From positions 1 through 64,000 of the forward strand of contig NZ_JACRAW010000007.1 of the NCBI RefSeq assembly GCF_016213215.1: a stretch of DNA of 64,000 nucleotides, written 5' to 3'. A program made the translations under genes and the position numbers. Under the pieces are notes generated by a model. It ran no database searches and was not told the origin of the DNA. It worked only from the letters and a program-made list of their open reading frames with translations. The stretch is from Bradyrhizobium sp. (GTDB lineage: Bacteria; Pseudomonadota; Alphaproteobacteria; Rhizobiales; Xanthobacteraceae). Positions within the stretch are counted from its first letter, which is position 1, and the number at the start of each line of letters is the position of its first letter. Of the stretch, positions 43,963-53,756 are shown piece by piece.

Positions 43963-43992
43963 CGATGAACTCTGGGCTCGTTCACAAGAGAG

Positions 43993-44019
43993 CCTCTCCC
44001 CGCCAGATGCGGGGAGAGG
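43993..44019 (-). promoter_or_regulatory. Intercistronic hairpin between the binding-protein gene and livG
   Basis: CCTCTCCCCGC-cagat-GCGGGGAGAGG, a perfect 11-bp stem with no T-run. In ABC operons such hairpins keep the binding-protein mRNA more stable than the membrane genes (general knowledge). The same sequence type is a REP-like repeat in Bradyrhizobium. Confidence 0.65.
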
Positions 44020-44028
44020 AAGGAAGCA

Positions 44029-45213
44029 TCAGCGCTTGTTGCGGATAGGAACGTTCATGTCCTCGATCTTCAGCTCGCGAACCGGCTCCAGCACGGCCCA
44101 GGCGACGTTCGGATCGACCTTGACCTTGAAGTGATACATGCTCTGGAGCGCCTGATGGTCGTCCTTGCGGAACACCATCTTGCCCTTGGGCGTGTCGAAC
44201 TCCATGCCTTCCATGGCCGTGATCAGCTTCTCGGTGTCGGTCGACTTGGCCTTGGTGACCGCGGTGACGACCGCCATGGCGGCGGCGAATCCGCCCGCAG
44301 TGAAGAAGTCCGGCGGGGCATTGAAGCGCTTCTTGTGCTCGGCAAGCAGCCAATCGTTCACCGGGTTCTTCGGGATGTCATAGTAGTAATAGGTCGCGCC
44401 CTCCATGCCCGGCAGCGCCTTGTAAGCGGCGAGCGCGGGGAGGATATTGCCCCCGGTCGACAGCTCAATGGCATAGCGCTTCGGATCCATGTCCTGCAGC
44501 TTGGCCAGCGGATTGCCAGCGCCGGCCCAGATCACCCAGATGATCTTGCGGCCCGGCTTGTCCTTCAGGGCGTCGGACAGGCGCTGGCCGACAGCGGTGA
44601 GGTCGGGGGTGTTGGTCGGAGCATATTCCTCCGCGGCAAGCGTTGCGCCGGTCTTGGCCAGCGCTTCCTTGAAGGCGGCAACGCCGTCGCGACCGAAGGC
44701 GTAGTCCTGCGCCAGCGTCGCGACCGTGACGCCCGGCTTGCCGATCGCGACCGCGTTCGAGATCGCGTCCTGCGACGAGTTGCGGCCGGTGCGGAAGATG
44801 TAGCGGTTCCACTTTTCTCCGGTGATTTGATCCGCGACCGCAGGCTCGACAATCAGGATCTTCTTGTTCTCCTCGGCGACGGGCAGGATGGCGAGCGCCG
44901 CGGCTGACGAGGTCGTGCCAATGGCGATGTCGGCCTTGTCGTCCTGATAGGCTTCGGCGAGCGCGGCCTTGGCAAGGTCCGGCTTACCCTGGTCGTCCTT
45001 GGTGATGATGACGATCTTGCGACCGTCGAGGGTCATGCTGCCCTTGGTCGCATATTCGAAGCCCAACTGCAGGCCGGTTTCGGTCTGCTTGGCATAGGCC
45101 TCAAGCGGTCCGGTCTTCCCGTAGATCAGCGCGATCTTCAGGTCATCTGCTTGCGAGGAGGTACTCGCGGCGAGGCCAAGAATGGCGGCAGCAGCAAAGA
45201 GAGTTAGACGCAC
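44029..45213 (-). CDS. Periplasmic substrate-binding protein of the LivJ/LivK type
   Basis: 394 residues. GTG 45213 has AGGAGGG 7 nt upstream; the frame extends to 45282 but that part lacks a start signal. A signal peptide ends near STSSQA (about 22), then DDLKIALIYGKTGPLEAYAKQTETG, GRKIVIITKDDQGKPDLAKA and FRTGRNSSQDA, the type-1 periplasmic binding fold. Context with a CoA-transferase suggests a carboxylic-acid ligand rather than an amino acid (inference). Confidence 0.92.
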   Translation of the reverse strand: MRLTLFAAAAILGLAASTSSQADDLKIALIYGKTGPLEAYAKQTETGLQLGFEYATKGSMTLDGRKIVIITKDDQGKPDLAKAALAEAYQDDKADIAIGTTSSAAALAILPVAEENKKILIVEPAVADQITGEKWNRYIFRTGRNSSQDAISNAVAIGKPGVTVATLAQDYAFGRDGVAAFKEALAKTGATLAAEEYAPTNTPDLTAVGQRLSDALKDKPGRKIIWVIWAGAGNPLAKLQDMDPKRYAIELSTGGNILPALAAYKALPGMEGATYYYYDIPKNPVNDWLLAEHKKRFNAPPDFFTAGGFAAAMAVVTAVTKAKSTDTEKLITAMEGMEFDTPKGKMVFRKDDHQALQSMYHFKVKVDPNVAWAVLEPVRELKIEDMNVPIRNKR

Positions 45214-45327
45214 GGATATCCCTCCTGGTTTAGGTTCCCTTGAGTGGCAACAGCGATTCGCACAGGCCGGGGAACATTGCAATTCGATCTTCCTGTCGCG
45301 GGCGATGTTGCCGATACGAAATTTGCA

Positions 45328-47373
45328 CTATCCTACCACCTTTTCTTGACGGCTTTCGCCAGCTTGCGCGGCGATACCCTCGACGTTTCGCCAATCCGAC
45401 TGCGCTTCCTCCGCGCTTTCAAAAATATGCGGGGCGAGGCCGCGCTGCTCGAGTGCTTCACCGAGCTTGATCCGGAGGAAGCCTGAAGTCGTGTAACGCG
45501 ACACGCCGGAATAAAAACGATCGACCACACTGCGCACCATGGCGGAGTAGTCGTCGAGCAGCTCAGGCACGATCGAAAAGTTGTCGTAGTTGACGATCGC
45601 ATAGACGCGCCGGTTCAGAGGGGTCAGCTTGGCCTCGACGGTCCTGGCGATGGCGTCGATATCGGCCTTGCTGCGCACCGGATAGCGCTCGAGATTGACG
45701 AAGAACAGGTTCTGCTGCTCGTCCAGGGTGAAGCGCTGGTCGAGCGGGATCGACAGCAGGTCTTCGCGCAGATCCATCACTTCTTCACGGAAGATGCGCG
45801 TATCCATCAGCACCGGATCGTGGGGGATCAGCGGCTTGAAATCCATCAGGCTCAGGATATCGCGTTCGATATCGATGCCGGGTGCAACCTCGATGAGCTG
45901 AAGCCCGTCAGGTCGCAAGGCGAAGACGCAGCGTTCGGTGACGTAAAGCACGTTCTGTCCGCGTGCCGCCGCGAAGGCGCCGCTGAAGGTGACATGCTCG
46001 ACGGCCTGGACGAATTTGCGTTCCTTCGCCTCCTCGACAATGGAGAGCTTGCCGTCGGAAAGAACGATCCGCAGCCGACCGGCGCCGAAAGTGCCGACGA
46101 AGACTACTTTCTTCGCGTTCTGGCTGATATTGATGAAGCCGCCGGCGCCGGCGAGCTTGGGACCGAACTTGCTGACATTGAGGTTGCCGGCGCGGTCGAC
46201 CTGGGCAAGGCCGAGGAACGCCGCGTCAAGTCCGCCGCCGTCATAGAAATCGAACTGATAGGGCTGGTCGATGATTGCCTGGGTATTGATCGCCGCGCCG
46301 AAGTCGATGCCGCTGGCGGGAATGCCACCGATGACGCCGGGCTCCGCCGTCAGCGTGATGAGATCGATGATCCGTTCCTCGTTGGCGACGGCTGCGATCC
46401 CCTCGGGCATGCCGATGCCGAGATTGACGACGCTGTTGGCCTTCAGCTCGAAGGCGGCGCGCCGGGCAATGATTTTGCGCTCGCTCATCGGCATCGGCGG
46501 CAAAGACGTGGCGCGCACCCTGATCTCGGCGCTGTAAGCCGGGTTATATTGCGTGCCGAAGGTCTGCCAGTGGTTTTCGGGCCTCGCCACGACCACGCAA
46601 TCGACGAGAATGCCGGGTATCTTGACCTGGCGCGGGTTGAGGCTTCCGCTCTCGGCCACCCGCTCGACCTGCGCAATGACGATGCCGCCGGAATTATGGG
46701 CCGCCATGGCGATGGCCAGCGCCTCCAGCGTCAGTGCTTCCTTCTCCATGGTGAGATTGCCGTCGGGATCGCCGGTGGTGGCCCGGATGATGCCGACGTT
46801 GATCGGGAACGCCTTGTAGAACAGGCATTCCTGACCGCCCAGGGAGACGATCTCCACCAGGTCCTCCGCCGTGCGCACGTTCAGCTTGCCGCCCCCATTG
46901 CGCGGGTCGACGAAGGTGCCGATCCCGACACGCGAGATATGACCCGGGCGGCGCGCAGCGATGTCGCGGAACAGGTGCGTGATCACGCCCTGCGGCAGAT
47001 TGTAGGCCTCGATCTGGTTGGCGATCGCGAGCTGCTGCAATTTGGGCGCCAGGCCCCAATGACCGCCGATCACGCGCTTCACCAGTCCGTCATGCGCGAA
47101 ATGGTTGAGGCCACGATCCTTGCCGTCGCCCTGTCCCGCGGCATAGACCAGGGTCAGGTTGCGCGGCTTGCCCTGGGAATAGGGGGGCTCGCCCTCGCTG
47201 GAGAGATAAAGTGCTTCCAGGGCAACGGCGATCTCCTCGGCGAATCCGATGCCGACAAAGCCGCCGGTAGCGACCGTATCGCCGTCGCGGATCAGCATGA
47301 CGGCTTCGGCCGCCGTGACGATCTTGCCCTTCTCCGAATTGCGCAGGTAAGGCAAGGCGGGATGCTGGCTCAC
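45328..47373 (-). CDS. Acyl-CoA:acetate/3-ketoacid CoA-transferase (fused alpha and beta subunits)
   Basis: 681 residues, far longer than a single SCOT/AtoD or AtoA chain, so both half-subunits are joined, as in E. coli YdiF. N-terminal half: [16 protein letters not shown] and [19 protein letters not shown]-terminal half: [15 protein letters not shown] and the catalytic-glutamate motif [15 protein letters not shown] (Glu344). It swaps CoA between short-chain acids. It is the first gene behind a sigma-54-type promoter and is followed 115 nt later by the ABC transporter, so the unit probably imports and activates one acid. Confidence 0.9.
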   Translation of the reverse strand: MSQHPALPYLRNSEKGKIVTAAEAVMLIRDGDTVATGGFVGIGFAEEIAVALEALYLSSEGEPPYSQGKPRNLTLVYAAGQGDGKDRGLNHFAHDGLVKRVIGGHWGLAPKLQQLAIANQIEAYNLPQGVITHLFRDIAARRPGHISRVGIGTFVDPRNGGGKLNVRTAEDLVEIVSLGGQECLFYKAFPINVGIIRATTGDPDGNLTMEKEALTLEALAIAMAAHNSGGIVIAQVERVAESGSLNPRQVKIPGILVDCVVVARPENHWQTFGTQYNPAYSAEIRVRATSLPPMPMSERKIIARRAAFELKANSVVNLGIGMPEGIAAVANEERIIDLITLTAEPGVIGGIPASGIDFGAAINTQAIIDQPYQFDFYDGGGLDAAFLGLAQVDRAGNLNVSKFGPKLAGAGGFINISQNAKKVVFVGTFGAGRLRIVLSDGKLSIVEEAKERKFVQAVEHVTFSGAFAAARGQNVLYVTERCVFALRPDGLQLIEVAPGIDIERDILSLMDFKPLIPHDPVLMDTRIFREEVMDLREDLLSIPLDQRFTLDEQQNLFFVNLERYPVRSKADIDAIARTVEAKLTPLNRRVYAIVNYDNFSIVPELLDDYSAMVRSVVDRFYSGVSRYTTSGFLRIKLGEALEQRGLAPHIFESAEEAQSDWRNVEGIAAQAGESRQEKVVG

Positions 47374-47632
47374 GGCGTACCTCCCCGGTGCGTCTTCAAC
47401 CGTATGCCGGTATTGCTTCTTCCTCCCATGGTTTTATCCGCTGCTGCAGCTGAAGGCGAGCGCGATCATGACGGCCGATTCGACGGGATCTTGGAGGAAG
47501 AGCCTGTTCGCGAGGTTGCCAGGTGGAGCCGGTGGTGGGCGGCGCTGGGCGTGTGCTCGTACAGGATCGTCATCGCCCGATTCATCCTCCCTGTCCTTGG
47601 TGCGCACTTCTCGTGCATCGCTGATGCGGCAG

Positions 47633-47648
47633 AGCAAGGCCCGCGCCA
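47633..47648 (-). promoter_or_regulatory. Sigma-54 (-24/-12) promoter for the CoA-transferase operon
   Basis: Minus strand TGGCGCGGGCCTTGCT, against the consensus TGGCACG-N4-TTGCW: one mismatch, with the GG and GC elements at the correct spacing. It lies 260 bp before the CoA-transferase start, downstream of the gene for a sigma-54 activator. Confidence 0.75.
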
Positions 47649-47737
47649 GACGCGAGGCGGTTGTGCAAATCGATTGAAAGGCGGGCGTTTTGCGGCGACC
47701 CCGGCGATCTGGGCGGCCTCCGGCGCTGTCACTTTCT

Positions 47738-47761
47738 GAGACTCAAGACGGTCGGAGTCTC
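47738..47761. promoter_or_regulatory. Inverted repeat GAGACTC-N10-GAGTCTC, candidate activator-binding site
   Basis: Perfect 7-bp dyad centred about 105 bp upstream of the sigma-54-type promoter, the usual place for an upstream activating sequence. It lies just after the activator gene's stop codon, so a role as terminator of that gene cannot be excluded (there is no T-run). Confidence 0.5.
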
Positions 47762-47766
47762 GCAGT

Positions 47767-49212
47767 TCAGACGGCTGGCGAGCCCGACGGGGTTAGCCCG
47801 AACTTCGAAAGCTTCTTGTAGAGCGTGGCGCGCGAAATGCGCAGCATCCTGGCCGCTTCCGAAATCTGGCCGTTGCTGGCTGCGAGCGCCTGTTCAAGCA
47901 TCTGCCGCTCGAACGCGGCTTCCGCCTGTGCGTAGGGGATAACCGTGCCTGCCGGCCTCGTCTCGCTTTCCAGGTCGACCTGTGGCCCGAGCGTCAGCAT
48001 GCGGGCGAAGTCGTCGGCGGTCAGCCGCCCGGAATCGCTCAGGATCAGCGCGCGCTCCAGCACGTTGCGGAGCTCCCTCACATTCCCCGGCCAGCCGTAC
48101 TGGGCGAGGGCCGTCAAGCCCGATGGGGTGAGCCGCGCATTGACATAATCGCCCGACAGGCGGATGTCGTCGAGCAGCCGGCCGGATATCTCGGGAAGGT
48201 CGTCAAGGCAGTCGCGCAGCGGCGGCAAATGGATCGAGAGCACGTTCAGCCGGTAGTACAGATCGGCCCGGAAGGCCCCTTCGCTGACGCGCTTCGCAAG
48301 GTCTACGTTGGTCGCGGCGATCACGCGGACGTCGACCGGCGTGACCTTGTCCGATCCGAGCGGCTCGATCTCGCGTTCCTGCAACACGCGCAGCAGCTTG
48401 GCCTGGAGCTGTAGGGGCATTTCGCCGATCTCGTCCAGAAACAGGGTCCCGCCATCGGCGATCCTGAACTTGCCTTCCCGTCCCTTGCGGTCCGCGCCGG
48501 TATAGGCGCCGGGCGCGGTGCCGAAAAACTCGGACTCGATCAGGGTATCGGGAATGGCGGCGACATTGACGCTGACGAACGGCCGCTCGGCGCGGGACGA
48601 AGCGTTGTGGATCGCCTGCGCCAGCATCTCCTTGCCGGTTCCGGTTTCTCCGGTGAGCAGCACGGTGACGCTTTGCCGCGCCGCACGGCGTGCAAGCTCC
48701 TTGGCACGGGCGATCCCGGCGGAGCGTCCGACAAAATCGTCGAAAGTGAAGCGGGCGGTGCGCGGATGCGAGAGCTGGCGCCTTGCCGAGCGCAGATCGT
48801 TTTCAAGCTGCGTCAGACGCGCGAGCAGCGGCTTGAGGCTGTCGAGGCGGTGGTAGAGCACAAAACCGATGGCGCCGATCACCTTGCCTTGCTCGTCTTC
48901 GATCGGCATGCGCGTCACGACCAGCTGCTCGCCGCCGAGCTCCATGATGTCGAGAAGGATGGGCTCGCCCGTCTCCGCGACCTTCCGCATCAGGCTGTTG
49001 GGGATGATCTCCTCGATCGACCGGCCGATCGCTTCGGAAGAGTGGCGCAGTCGAAGTGAGGGCAGGTACTTCTCGTTGACATAGACGACGCGTCCGCCGC
49101 GATCGATCGCAATCGCGCCCTCGCAAAGGCTCTCCAGCCGCTCGAACAGCGTTTCCATCGCCCGCGCGCGGATGAGGTCGGGAGCACTGCCAACAGGCTG
49201 GCGATCGGACAT
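47767..49212 (-). CDS. Sigma-54-dependent transcriptional activator (PAS, AAA+, Fis-type HTH)
   Basis: 481 residues. PAS-like sensor (about 20-130, [15 protein letters not shown]), AAA+ domain with Walker A GETGTGKE (188-195), the sigma-54 contact loop GAYTGA (235-240; GAFTGA in most members), Walker [12 protein letters not shown] (254-264) and a C-terminal Fis-type HTH (about 435-475, [18 protein letters not shown]). Located directly upstream of the sigma-54-type promoter, so it probably controls the CoA-transferase/ABC operon in response to a carboxylic acid. Confidence 0.93.
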   Translation of the reverse strand: MSDRQPVGSAPDLIRARAMETLFERLESLCEGAIAIDRGGRVVYVNEKYLPSLRLRHSSEAIGRSIEEIIPNSLMRKVAETGEPILLDIMELGGEQLVVTRMPIEDEQGKVIGAIGFVLYHRLDSLKPLLARLTQLENDLRSARRQLSHPRTARFTFDDFVGRSAGIARAKELARRAARQSVTVLLTGETGTGKEMLAQAIHNASSRAERPFVSVNVAAIPDTLIESEFFGTAPGAYTGADRKGREGKFRIADGGTLFLDEIGEMPLQLQAKLLRVLQEREIEPLGSDKVTPVDVRVIAATNVDLAKRVSEGAFRADLYYRLNVLSIHLPPLRDCLDDLPEISGRLLDDIRLSGDYVNARLTPSGLTALAQYGWPGNVRELRNVLERALILSDSGRLTADDFARMLTLGPQVDLESETRPAGTVIPYAQAEAAFERQMLEQALAASNGQISEAARMLRISRATLYKKLSKFGLTPSGSPAV

Positions 49213-49348
49213 GGCGCGCCACCCTCCCTCGATACAGGCCGGATCGGAAAACGTAAGCGTTTGCCGAGGCTCAACGCTTCATATCAAAACTCCTGAGATT
49301 TCATAGGGCTGATCGGCGAAATGCGCCGGGCTCCTGGCCCGGTCCGGC

Positions 49349-51082
49349 TCAGCGCCGGTAGCCTTGGGCCCGTGAATAGGTCGGCCGGGTCTGCTGCGGC
49401 AGGCGGCCGGCAATGCTGACCCGGCTCTCGCTGGTGCGCGGGGCCGCCGACCTCAGCTCTTCGAGGAAGACCGGACGAGAGAAGTAGTAGCCCTGCGCGT
49501 AGCGAATCCTGGTGGCCGCCTGCAGGTAGGCGAGCTCCTCGAACGTTTCCAGCCCCTCGGCGATGACGGTCATGCCGAGCGCTTCGCTCAAGGACTCGAT
49601 GGCGCGCAGGATGCCTTGGCTGCGGGGCCGCTTATGGATGTCGGTGATGAAGGAGCGATCGATCTTGATCTCGTCGGCGGTGATGTCGGCCAGCGCCGAC
49701 AAGGAGGAATAGCCGATGCCGAAATCGTCGATCGAAATGCCGACCCCGATCCTGCGAAGCATCGGCACGATCTCGCTCTGGAAACGGGTCTTTGTCACGA
49801 AAGCATCTTCTGTGACTTCGATCATGAAGCGTTTGGGAAAGCCGGTTTCCTCCAGTGCCTGGGCGAAGGATCGCATGAATTCGGGGTTGCCGGCCTGAGA
49901 CGCCGCCACATTGATGCTGATGGAGGCTTCCGGGCCAAACATCTCGTTGATGGCGTCGATCGATCTCACGATCTCGGCCAGGACGAGATGAGTGAGATCG
50001 TCGATCAGCCCGAGCTCGACCGCAAGGTTGACGAACGAGCCGGGCGCCTGGATGACGCCGTCGTTGTCACGCAGGCGCACCAGGGCCTCGATGCCCTGCA
50101 CCGCCTGGGTGCGGATGTCGACCTTCGCCTGGAAGGCGCAGCAGAAGCGCTTCTCGAGAATGGCAAGGCGCAGCGACTGCTCGATCTTCATGCGCGCCGT
50201 GGCCTCTCGTTCCATGCCGGCATCGAAGATTGCCGCCGCGCCCTTGCCTTCGTTCTTGACGCGGTACATGGCGATGTCGGCGTTCTGGCGCAGCAGCTCG
50301 AAGCTTCGGCCGTGATCGGGATACAGGCTGACGCCGGCCGACACGGACGCGAAGACCTCCGAGCCGTCGATGAAGAACGGCGCGCTGAGCCGCTTCAGCG
50401 CCGCCTGCATGAATTCGGCCACCTCCAGATCGCTCACCACCGGATGCAGCAGGAGCAGGAATTCGTCTCCGGAGATCCGCGACAGTATGTCGGATTCGCG
50501 CAAGTCGCGGCTGAGCCTTTTGGCGATTTCGACCAGCAGCGCGTCCCCGACCGAATGGCCGTAATAGTCGTTGATGTGCTTGAAATTGTCGATGTCGAGA
50601 AAGGCGAGGGCGAACCGTCCGGCGCCGTCGTTCTTGAGCAGCGCATTGGCGCGGTGCTCGATCACGCGCCGTGAGGGCAGGCCGGTCAGTTCGTCGTAGT
50701 AGGCGGAGCGGAAAAGCTGATCCTCGAAGGTCTTTTGCCCGGTAATGTCGGTGGAAGCCGAGATCAGGAGATTGCGGTCAGCGATGCGCACCGGTCGGTG
50801 CGTCGTCAGCAGAACCTGCCGTGCATCACCGTCATTCAGGAATTCCTCGGCCACGACGGGACGCCCGTCCTGAAGCGCCTGCAGGCAGGCCGCTCGGCGC
50901 TGGTTAAGATCGGGTGCCAGCTGCTCCCCCTGCATGCCGAGCTGGGCGGCGGCCGTATCGTTGACCAGCAGGAAATCGCCGGCCTCGTCCAGGACGGTCA
51001 CGGCCGCCGGGAGCATTCTAATGATTTCCTTGAGAAAACCGAGCTCGGCTTCGGTCGCGCCTTCGCGTTTGCCCTTGGTCAT
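49349..51082 (-). CDS. PAS-GGDEF-EAL protein (cyclic-di-GMP turnover)
   Basis: 577 residues, no clear membrane segment. PAS-like domain (about 20-115), GGDEF domain (120-280) whose active-site motif reads SGDEF, with the RxxD inhibitory site RESD five residues before it, and EAL domain (300-545: EALVRLR, DDFGIGYSS, EGLET all present). SGDEF variants can be active or silent, whereas the EAL half looks fully functional. ATG 51082 is chosen over the TTG at 51127. Confidence 0.9.
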   Translation of the reverse strand: MTKGKREGATEAELGFLKEIIRMLPAAVTVLDEAGDFLLVNDTAAAQLGMQGEQLAPDLNQRRAACLQALQDGRPVVAEEFLNDGDARQVLLTTHRPVRIADRNLLISASTDITGQKTFEDQLFRSAYYDELTGLPSRRVIEHRANALLKNDGAGRFALAFLDIDNFKHINDYYGHSVGDALLVEIAKRLSRDLRESDILSRISGDEFLLLLHPVVSDLEVAEFMQAALKRLSAPFFIDGSEVFASVSAGVSLYPDHGRSFELLRQNADIAMYRVKNEGKGAAAIFDAGMEREATARMKIEQSLRLAILEKRFCCAFQAKVDIRTQAVQGIEALVRLRDNDGVIQAPGSFVNLAVELGLIDDLTHLVLAEIVRSIDAINEMFGPEASISINVAASQAGNPEFMRSFAQALEETGFPKRFMIEVTEDAFVTKTRFQSEIVPMLRRIGVGISIDDFGIGYSSLSALADITADEIKIDRSFITDIHKRPRSQGILRAIESLSEALGMTVIAEGLETFEELAYLQAATRIRYAQGYYFSRPVFLEELRSAAPRTSESRVSIAGRLPQQTRPTYSRAQGYRR

Positions 51083-51286
51083 GAACCCACAGATCTTCTT
51101 ATTCGGCGCGAGGTTGCGTCGGCGCAATCTTGCTCAGTTCCCTCTTAGTTTTGGTTAAGGGCGATGCAGAATCTCCGGCGCGCCCGACGGGGATGGTCTG
51201 TCGGTCCCGGTGCTGCGCGCTGTCATTAACACACTGTCAACCTCCGCGGCCAAAGAGCGGGCGCGGGAACATGCGCCGCTTCCGTG

Positions 51287-52258
51287 TCAGGCAGGAGCGT
51301 CGCTCCGTGGAATCCGGCACTGCATGACGCAGTGAACGCCGGTCTTCAGATACGAGATCTCGGTCTTGCCATCGAAGGGCAGCAGCGCGGAGTTCAGCAA
51401 TTTCGTGCCGAAACCGGCCGGAGCGACATTCTCCACCGTCGGGCCTTCCGTTTCGTCCCAGGTGATTGTGAGTCGATCGTCGGTCACGGTCCACGATACC
51501 TGCAGGAAACCGCGGGGCGAAGAGAACGCGCCGTACTTGCTGGCATTGGTCGCCAGTTCGTGAAACATCAGCGCCAGGCTCACCGCGAGCCTTGCCGGAA
51601 GAAACAGCCGGTCCCCATTCAGCGTGAAGCGGACGTGGCCGTAGGGTTCGAGTTCGGACACCAGCAGATCCCTGATGTCGCATCCGGTGCCATCGACCTT
51701 CGCGATCAGGTCGTCAGTCGCCGACAGCGCCCGCAGGCGGGAATCAATCCTCGCCCAGACCTCCGGCTGGTTGTGGAGCACCTGGTGCAGGACCGCGTGG
51801 ATGGTCGAGAGCTTGTTCTTCAGCCGGTGCTGCAGTTCGTCGACCAGAACCTTGCGATACTCTTCTTCCTCGGTCAGCCGCTTGGAAATCCTGCGTTGTT
51901 CGGCGAGGAGCGCGCGGTAGTGCTCGACGCCCCAGATCGTGAGGGCGCACACGACCAGGTACATCAGCAAGAGAAGAAGCCGCGTGCCATCGACCGGGGA
52001 CTGGTCGAAATTGATCAGGACGCCGAGCGCGCCGCCGACCAGCGCGGTCGCCACGCCGATCCTGATGCCGCCGAACGCTGCGGCGAAGAACACGGCAGGA
52101 AAATAGGGCGTGAAGAATACGTCAGGCCGCAACTGGGCGAGGCCCCAGCGTACGACCGTGGCCAGTGCAAGGCACGAAGCCGCGAAGCCGGTGCTCAACA
52201 ACAACGACGGTTGGGAGACGGCCTGCCAGCTCCGCCGGAATTCGTCGATGATCTTCAC
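51287..52258 (-). CDS. Membrane sensor histidine kinase (HWE/HisKA_2 type)
   Basis: 323 residues. Three to four hydrophobic segments in the first 115 residues (FFTPYFPAVFFAAAFGGIRIGVA fits a DUF4118-like sensor), then DELQHRLKNKLSTIHAVLHQ with the phosphoacceptor histidine, and FHELATNASKYGAFS (N-box). Such kinases usually work in the general stress response of alphaproteobacteria; no response regulator is adjacent here. Confidence 0.88.
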   Translation of the reverse strand: MKIIDEFRRSWQAVSQPSLLLSTGFAASCLALATVVRWGLAQLRPDVFFTPYFPAVFFAAAFGGIRIGVATALVGGALGVLINFDQSPVDGTRLLLLLMYLVVCALTIWGVEHYRALLAEQRRISKRLTEEEEYRKVLVDELQHRLKNKLSTIHAVLHQVLHNQPEVWARIDSRLRALSATDDLIAKVDGTGCDIRDLLVSELEPYGHVRFTLNGDRLFLPARLAVSLALMFHELATNASKYGAFSSPRGFLQVSWTVTDDRLTITWDETEGPTVENVAPAGFGTKLLNSALLPFDGKTEISYLKTGVHCVMQCRIPRSDAPA

Positions 52259-52427
52259 CCGGTTCAGTTCAGCCGATCAACGAATCGGAAACAAGGCAAA
52301 AATGCACATGGCGCCATCGCAGGCACGGCTTGCGTTGTCGCGAGCAGCCGGGAATAGTGCCTGGAAACGAGGCGTCGATCGGCGCCCGTCGATTTTGGTT
52401 CAATACTTACAAAAACAGGGACACGCC

Positions 52428-53270
52428 ATGGGAAGGCTGGACGGCAAGGTCGCGGTGATCACCGGAGCGACCAGCGGCATCGGATTGCGTACCGCGGAGA
52501 TCTTCGTTGCGGAAGGCGCCAAAATTGTGATCGCCGGCCGCCGTGTGCCGGAAGGCGAGGCGCTGGCCAACAAGCTCGGTGGGTCCTGCATCTTCCGCCA
52601 GACGGACGTCACGATCGAGGAACAGATGCGCTCGTTGATCGAGCTCGCGGTCGAGAAGTTCGGCAGGATCGATTGTCTCTTTAACAATGCCGGCGGCCCG
52701 GCGCAGACCGGCGGCATCGAAGGCCTCGAGGTCGCCCGCTTCGATGCCGCCATGGCAACGCTGGTGCGCAGCGTCATGCTCGGCATGAAGCACGCCGCCC
52801 CCTACATGAAGAAGCAGGGCTCCGGCAGCATCATCAACAATGGCAGCATTGCCGGACGGCTCGCCGGCTTCTCGTCCTCGATCGTCTACGGCGCGGCGAA
52901 GGCGGCGGTCATTCACCTCACCAAGTGCGTGGCAATGGAACTTGGAGAATCCGGCGTTCGCGTCAACTCGATCTCGCCGGGCGCCATCGCGACCGGCATC
53001 TTCGGCAAGGCGCTCGGACTGTCGACGGATGCCGCGGAGAAGACGCCGGCCGTGATGCGCGAGGTCTACAAGACCGCGCAGCCGATTCCGCGTGCGGGAC
53101 TGCCGGACGACATCGCCTACGCCGCAGTCTTCCTGGCGAGCGATGAATCCAGCTTCGTCAACGGCCACGATCTCGTCGTCGATGGCGCCATCACCGGCGG
53201 CCGCAACTGGACCCAGCAGCAGCAAGGCTACGTCGCCTTGCGCCAGGCTTTCGATCAGAACGCTGGGTAG
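52428..53270 (+). CDS. Short-chain dehydrogenase/reductase
   Basis: 280 residues, Rossmann fold: cofactor motif TGATSGIG (12-19), NNAGG, catalytic Ser140, Tyr154 and Lys158 (SIVYGAAKAA), and C-terminal LASDESSFVNGHDLVVDGA. The Arg after the glycine motif (AGRR) suits NADP or NAD; not decidable. ATG 52428 has AGGGA upstream; the open frame to 52110 is not used. Substrate unknown. Confidence 0.92.
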   Translation: MGRLDGKVAVITGATSGIGLRTAEIFVAEGAKIVIAGRRVPEGEALANKLGGSCIFRQTDVTIEEQMRSLIELAVEKFGRIDCLFNNAGGPAQTGGIEGLEVARFDAAMATLVRSVMLGMKHAAPYMKKQGSGSIINNGSIAGRLAGFSSSIVYGAAKAAVIHLTKCVAMELGESGVRVNSISPGAIATGIFGKALGLSTDAAEKTPAVMREVYKTAQPIPRAGLPDDIAYAAVFLASDESSFVNGHDLVVDGAITGGRNWTQQQQGYVALRQAFDQNAG

Positions 53271-53459
53271 CCGTCAAAACCGGATCTGTCGGGGTGGGCA
53301 AAGGCGCCTGAGCGCCGTGCCCATCATCGTTTCGATCTGAAAATTGGATCGAGGTGGCGCGAGGTTTCGACTGCAGCGATTCTCTCGCGATCCCGCTTAA
53401 GGACGAAGGTTGGTTTCGTGGCGACACCCGATCGGTCGGTGGGCTTGCCGCTCGCGCTG

Positions 53460-53756
53460 CTACCGACCGCCGCCACCGCCACCGCCGCCGCCGCCACCAC
53501 CCCCACCGCCTGCGTCGAGCATTCCTTGATTGTAGCGCGAATCGGACTGCTGAATGTACAGCGGAGAAATGTCGCCCCGGCCATGCCGTATCGGCGGAAT
53601 GATTGTCTGCGGAATGATAATGAGTTGGTCGCCGCAGCCCCGCCTCTGAGACAGCTCGCAAGGCGGAATGCGCGGATCGTACGCGCTGGCGTTGGTTGCC
53701 ATGGCGCTCGCAGCAACGAGAGTGACCAAAGCCGTCGCAGATAACCTTGATTTCAT
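53460..53756 (-). CDS. Small secreted protein with polyglycine tail
   Basis: 98 residues. Signal peptide MKSRLSATALVTLVAASAMA with cleavage after NASA (about 25). The mature part YDPRIPPCELSQRRGCGDQLIIIP has three cysteines, followed by DSRYNQGMLDA and a run of about 15 glycines ending in Arg. Glycine codons vary (GGT, GGC, GGG), so it is not a simple triplet repeat. ATG 53756 is preferred to the frame start at 53867. Function unknown. Confidence 0.65.
   Translation of the reverse strand: MKSRLSATALVTLVAASAMATNASAYDPRIPPCELSQRRGCGDQLIIIPQTIIPPIRHGRGDISPLYIQQSDSRYNQGMLDAGGGGGGGGGGGGGGGR

Larger units (their letters stand above)
47374..47766. other. Regulatory intergenic region between the sigma-54 activator and the CoA-transferase gene
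   Basis: No gene seen. It contains the sigma-54-type promoter at 47633-47648 and the dyad at 47738-47761. The distance from promoter to the coding start implies a leader of about 250 nt. Confidence 0.6.

Noticed and set aside
45820..47739. 639-residue open frame antisense to the CoA-transferase gene
   Set aside because: It mirrors a well-conserved coding gene in third-position GC and shows no domain.
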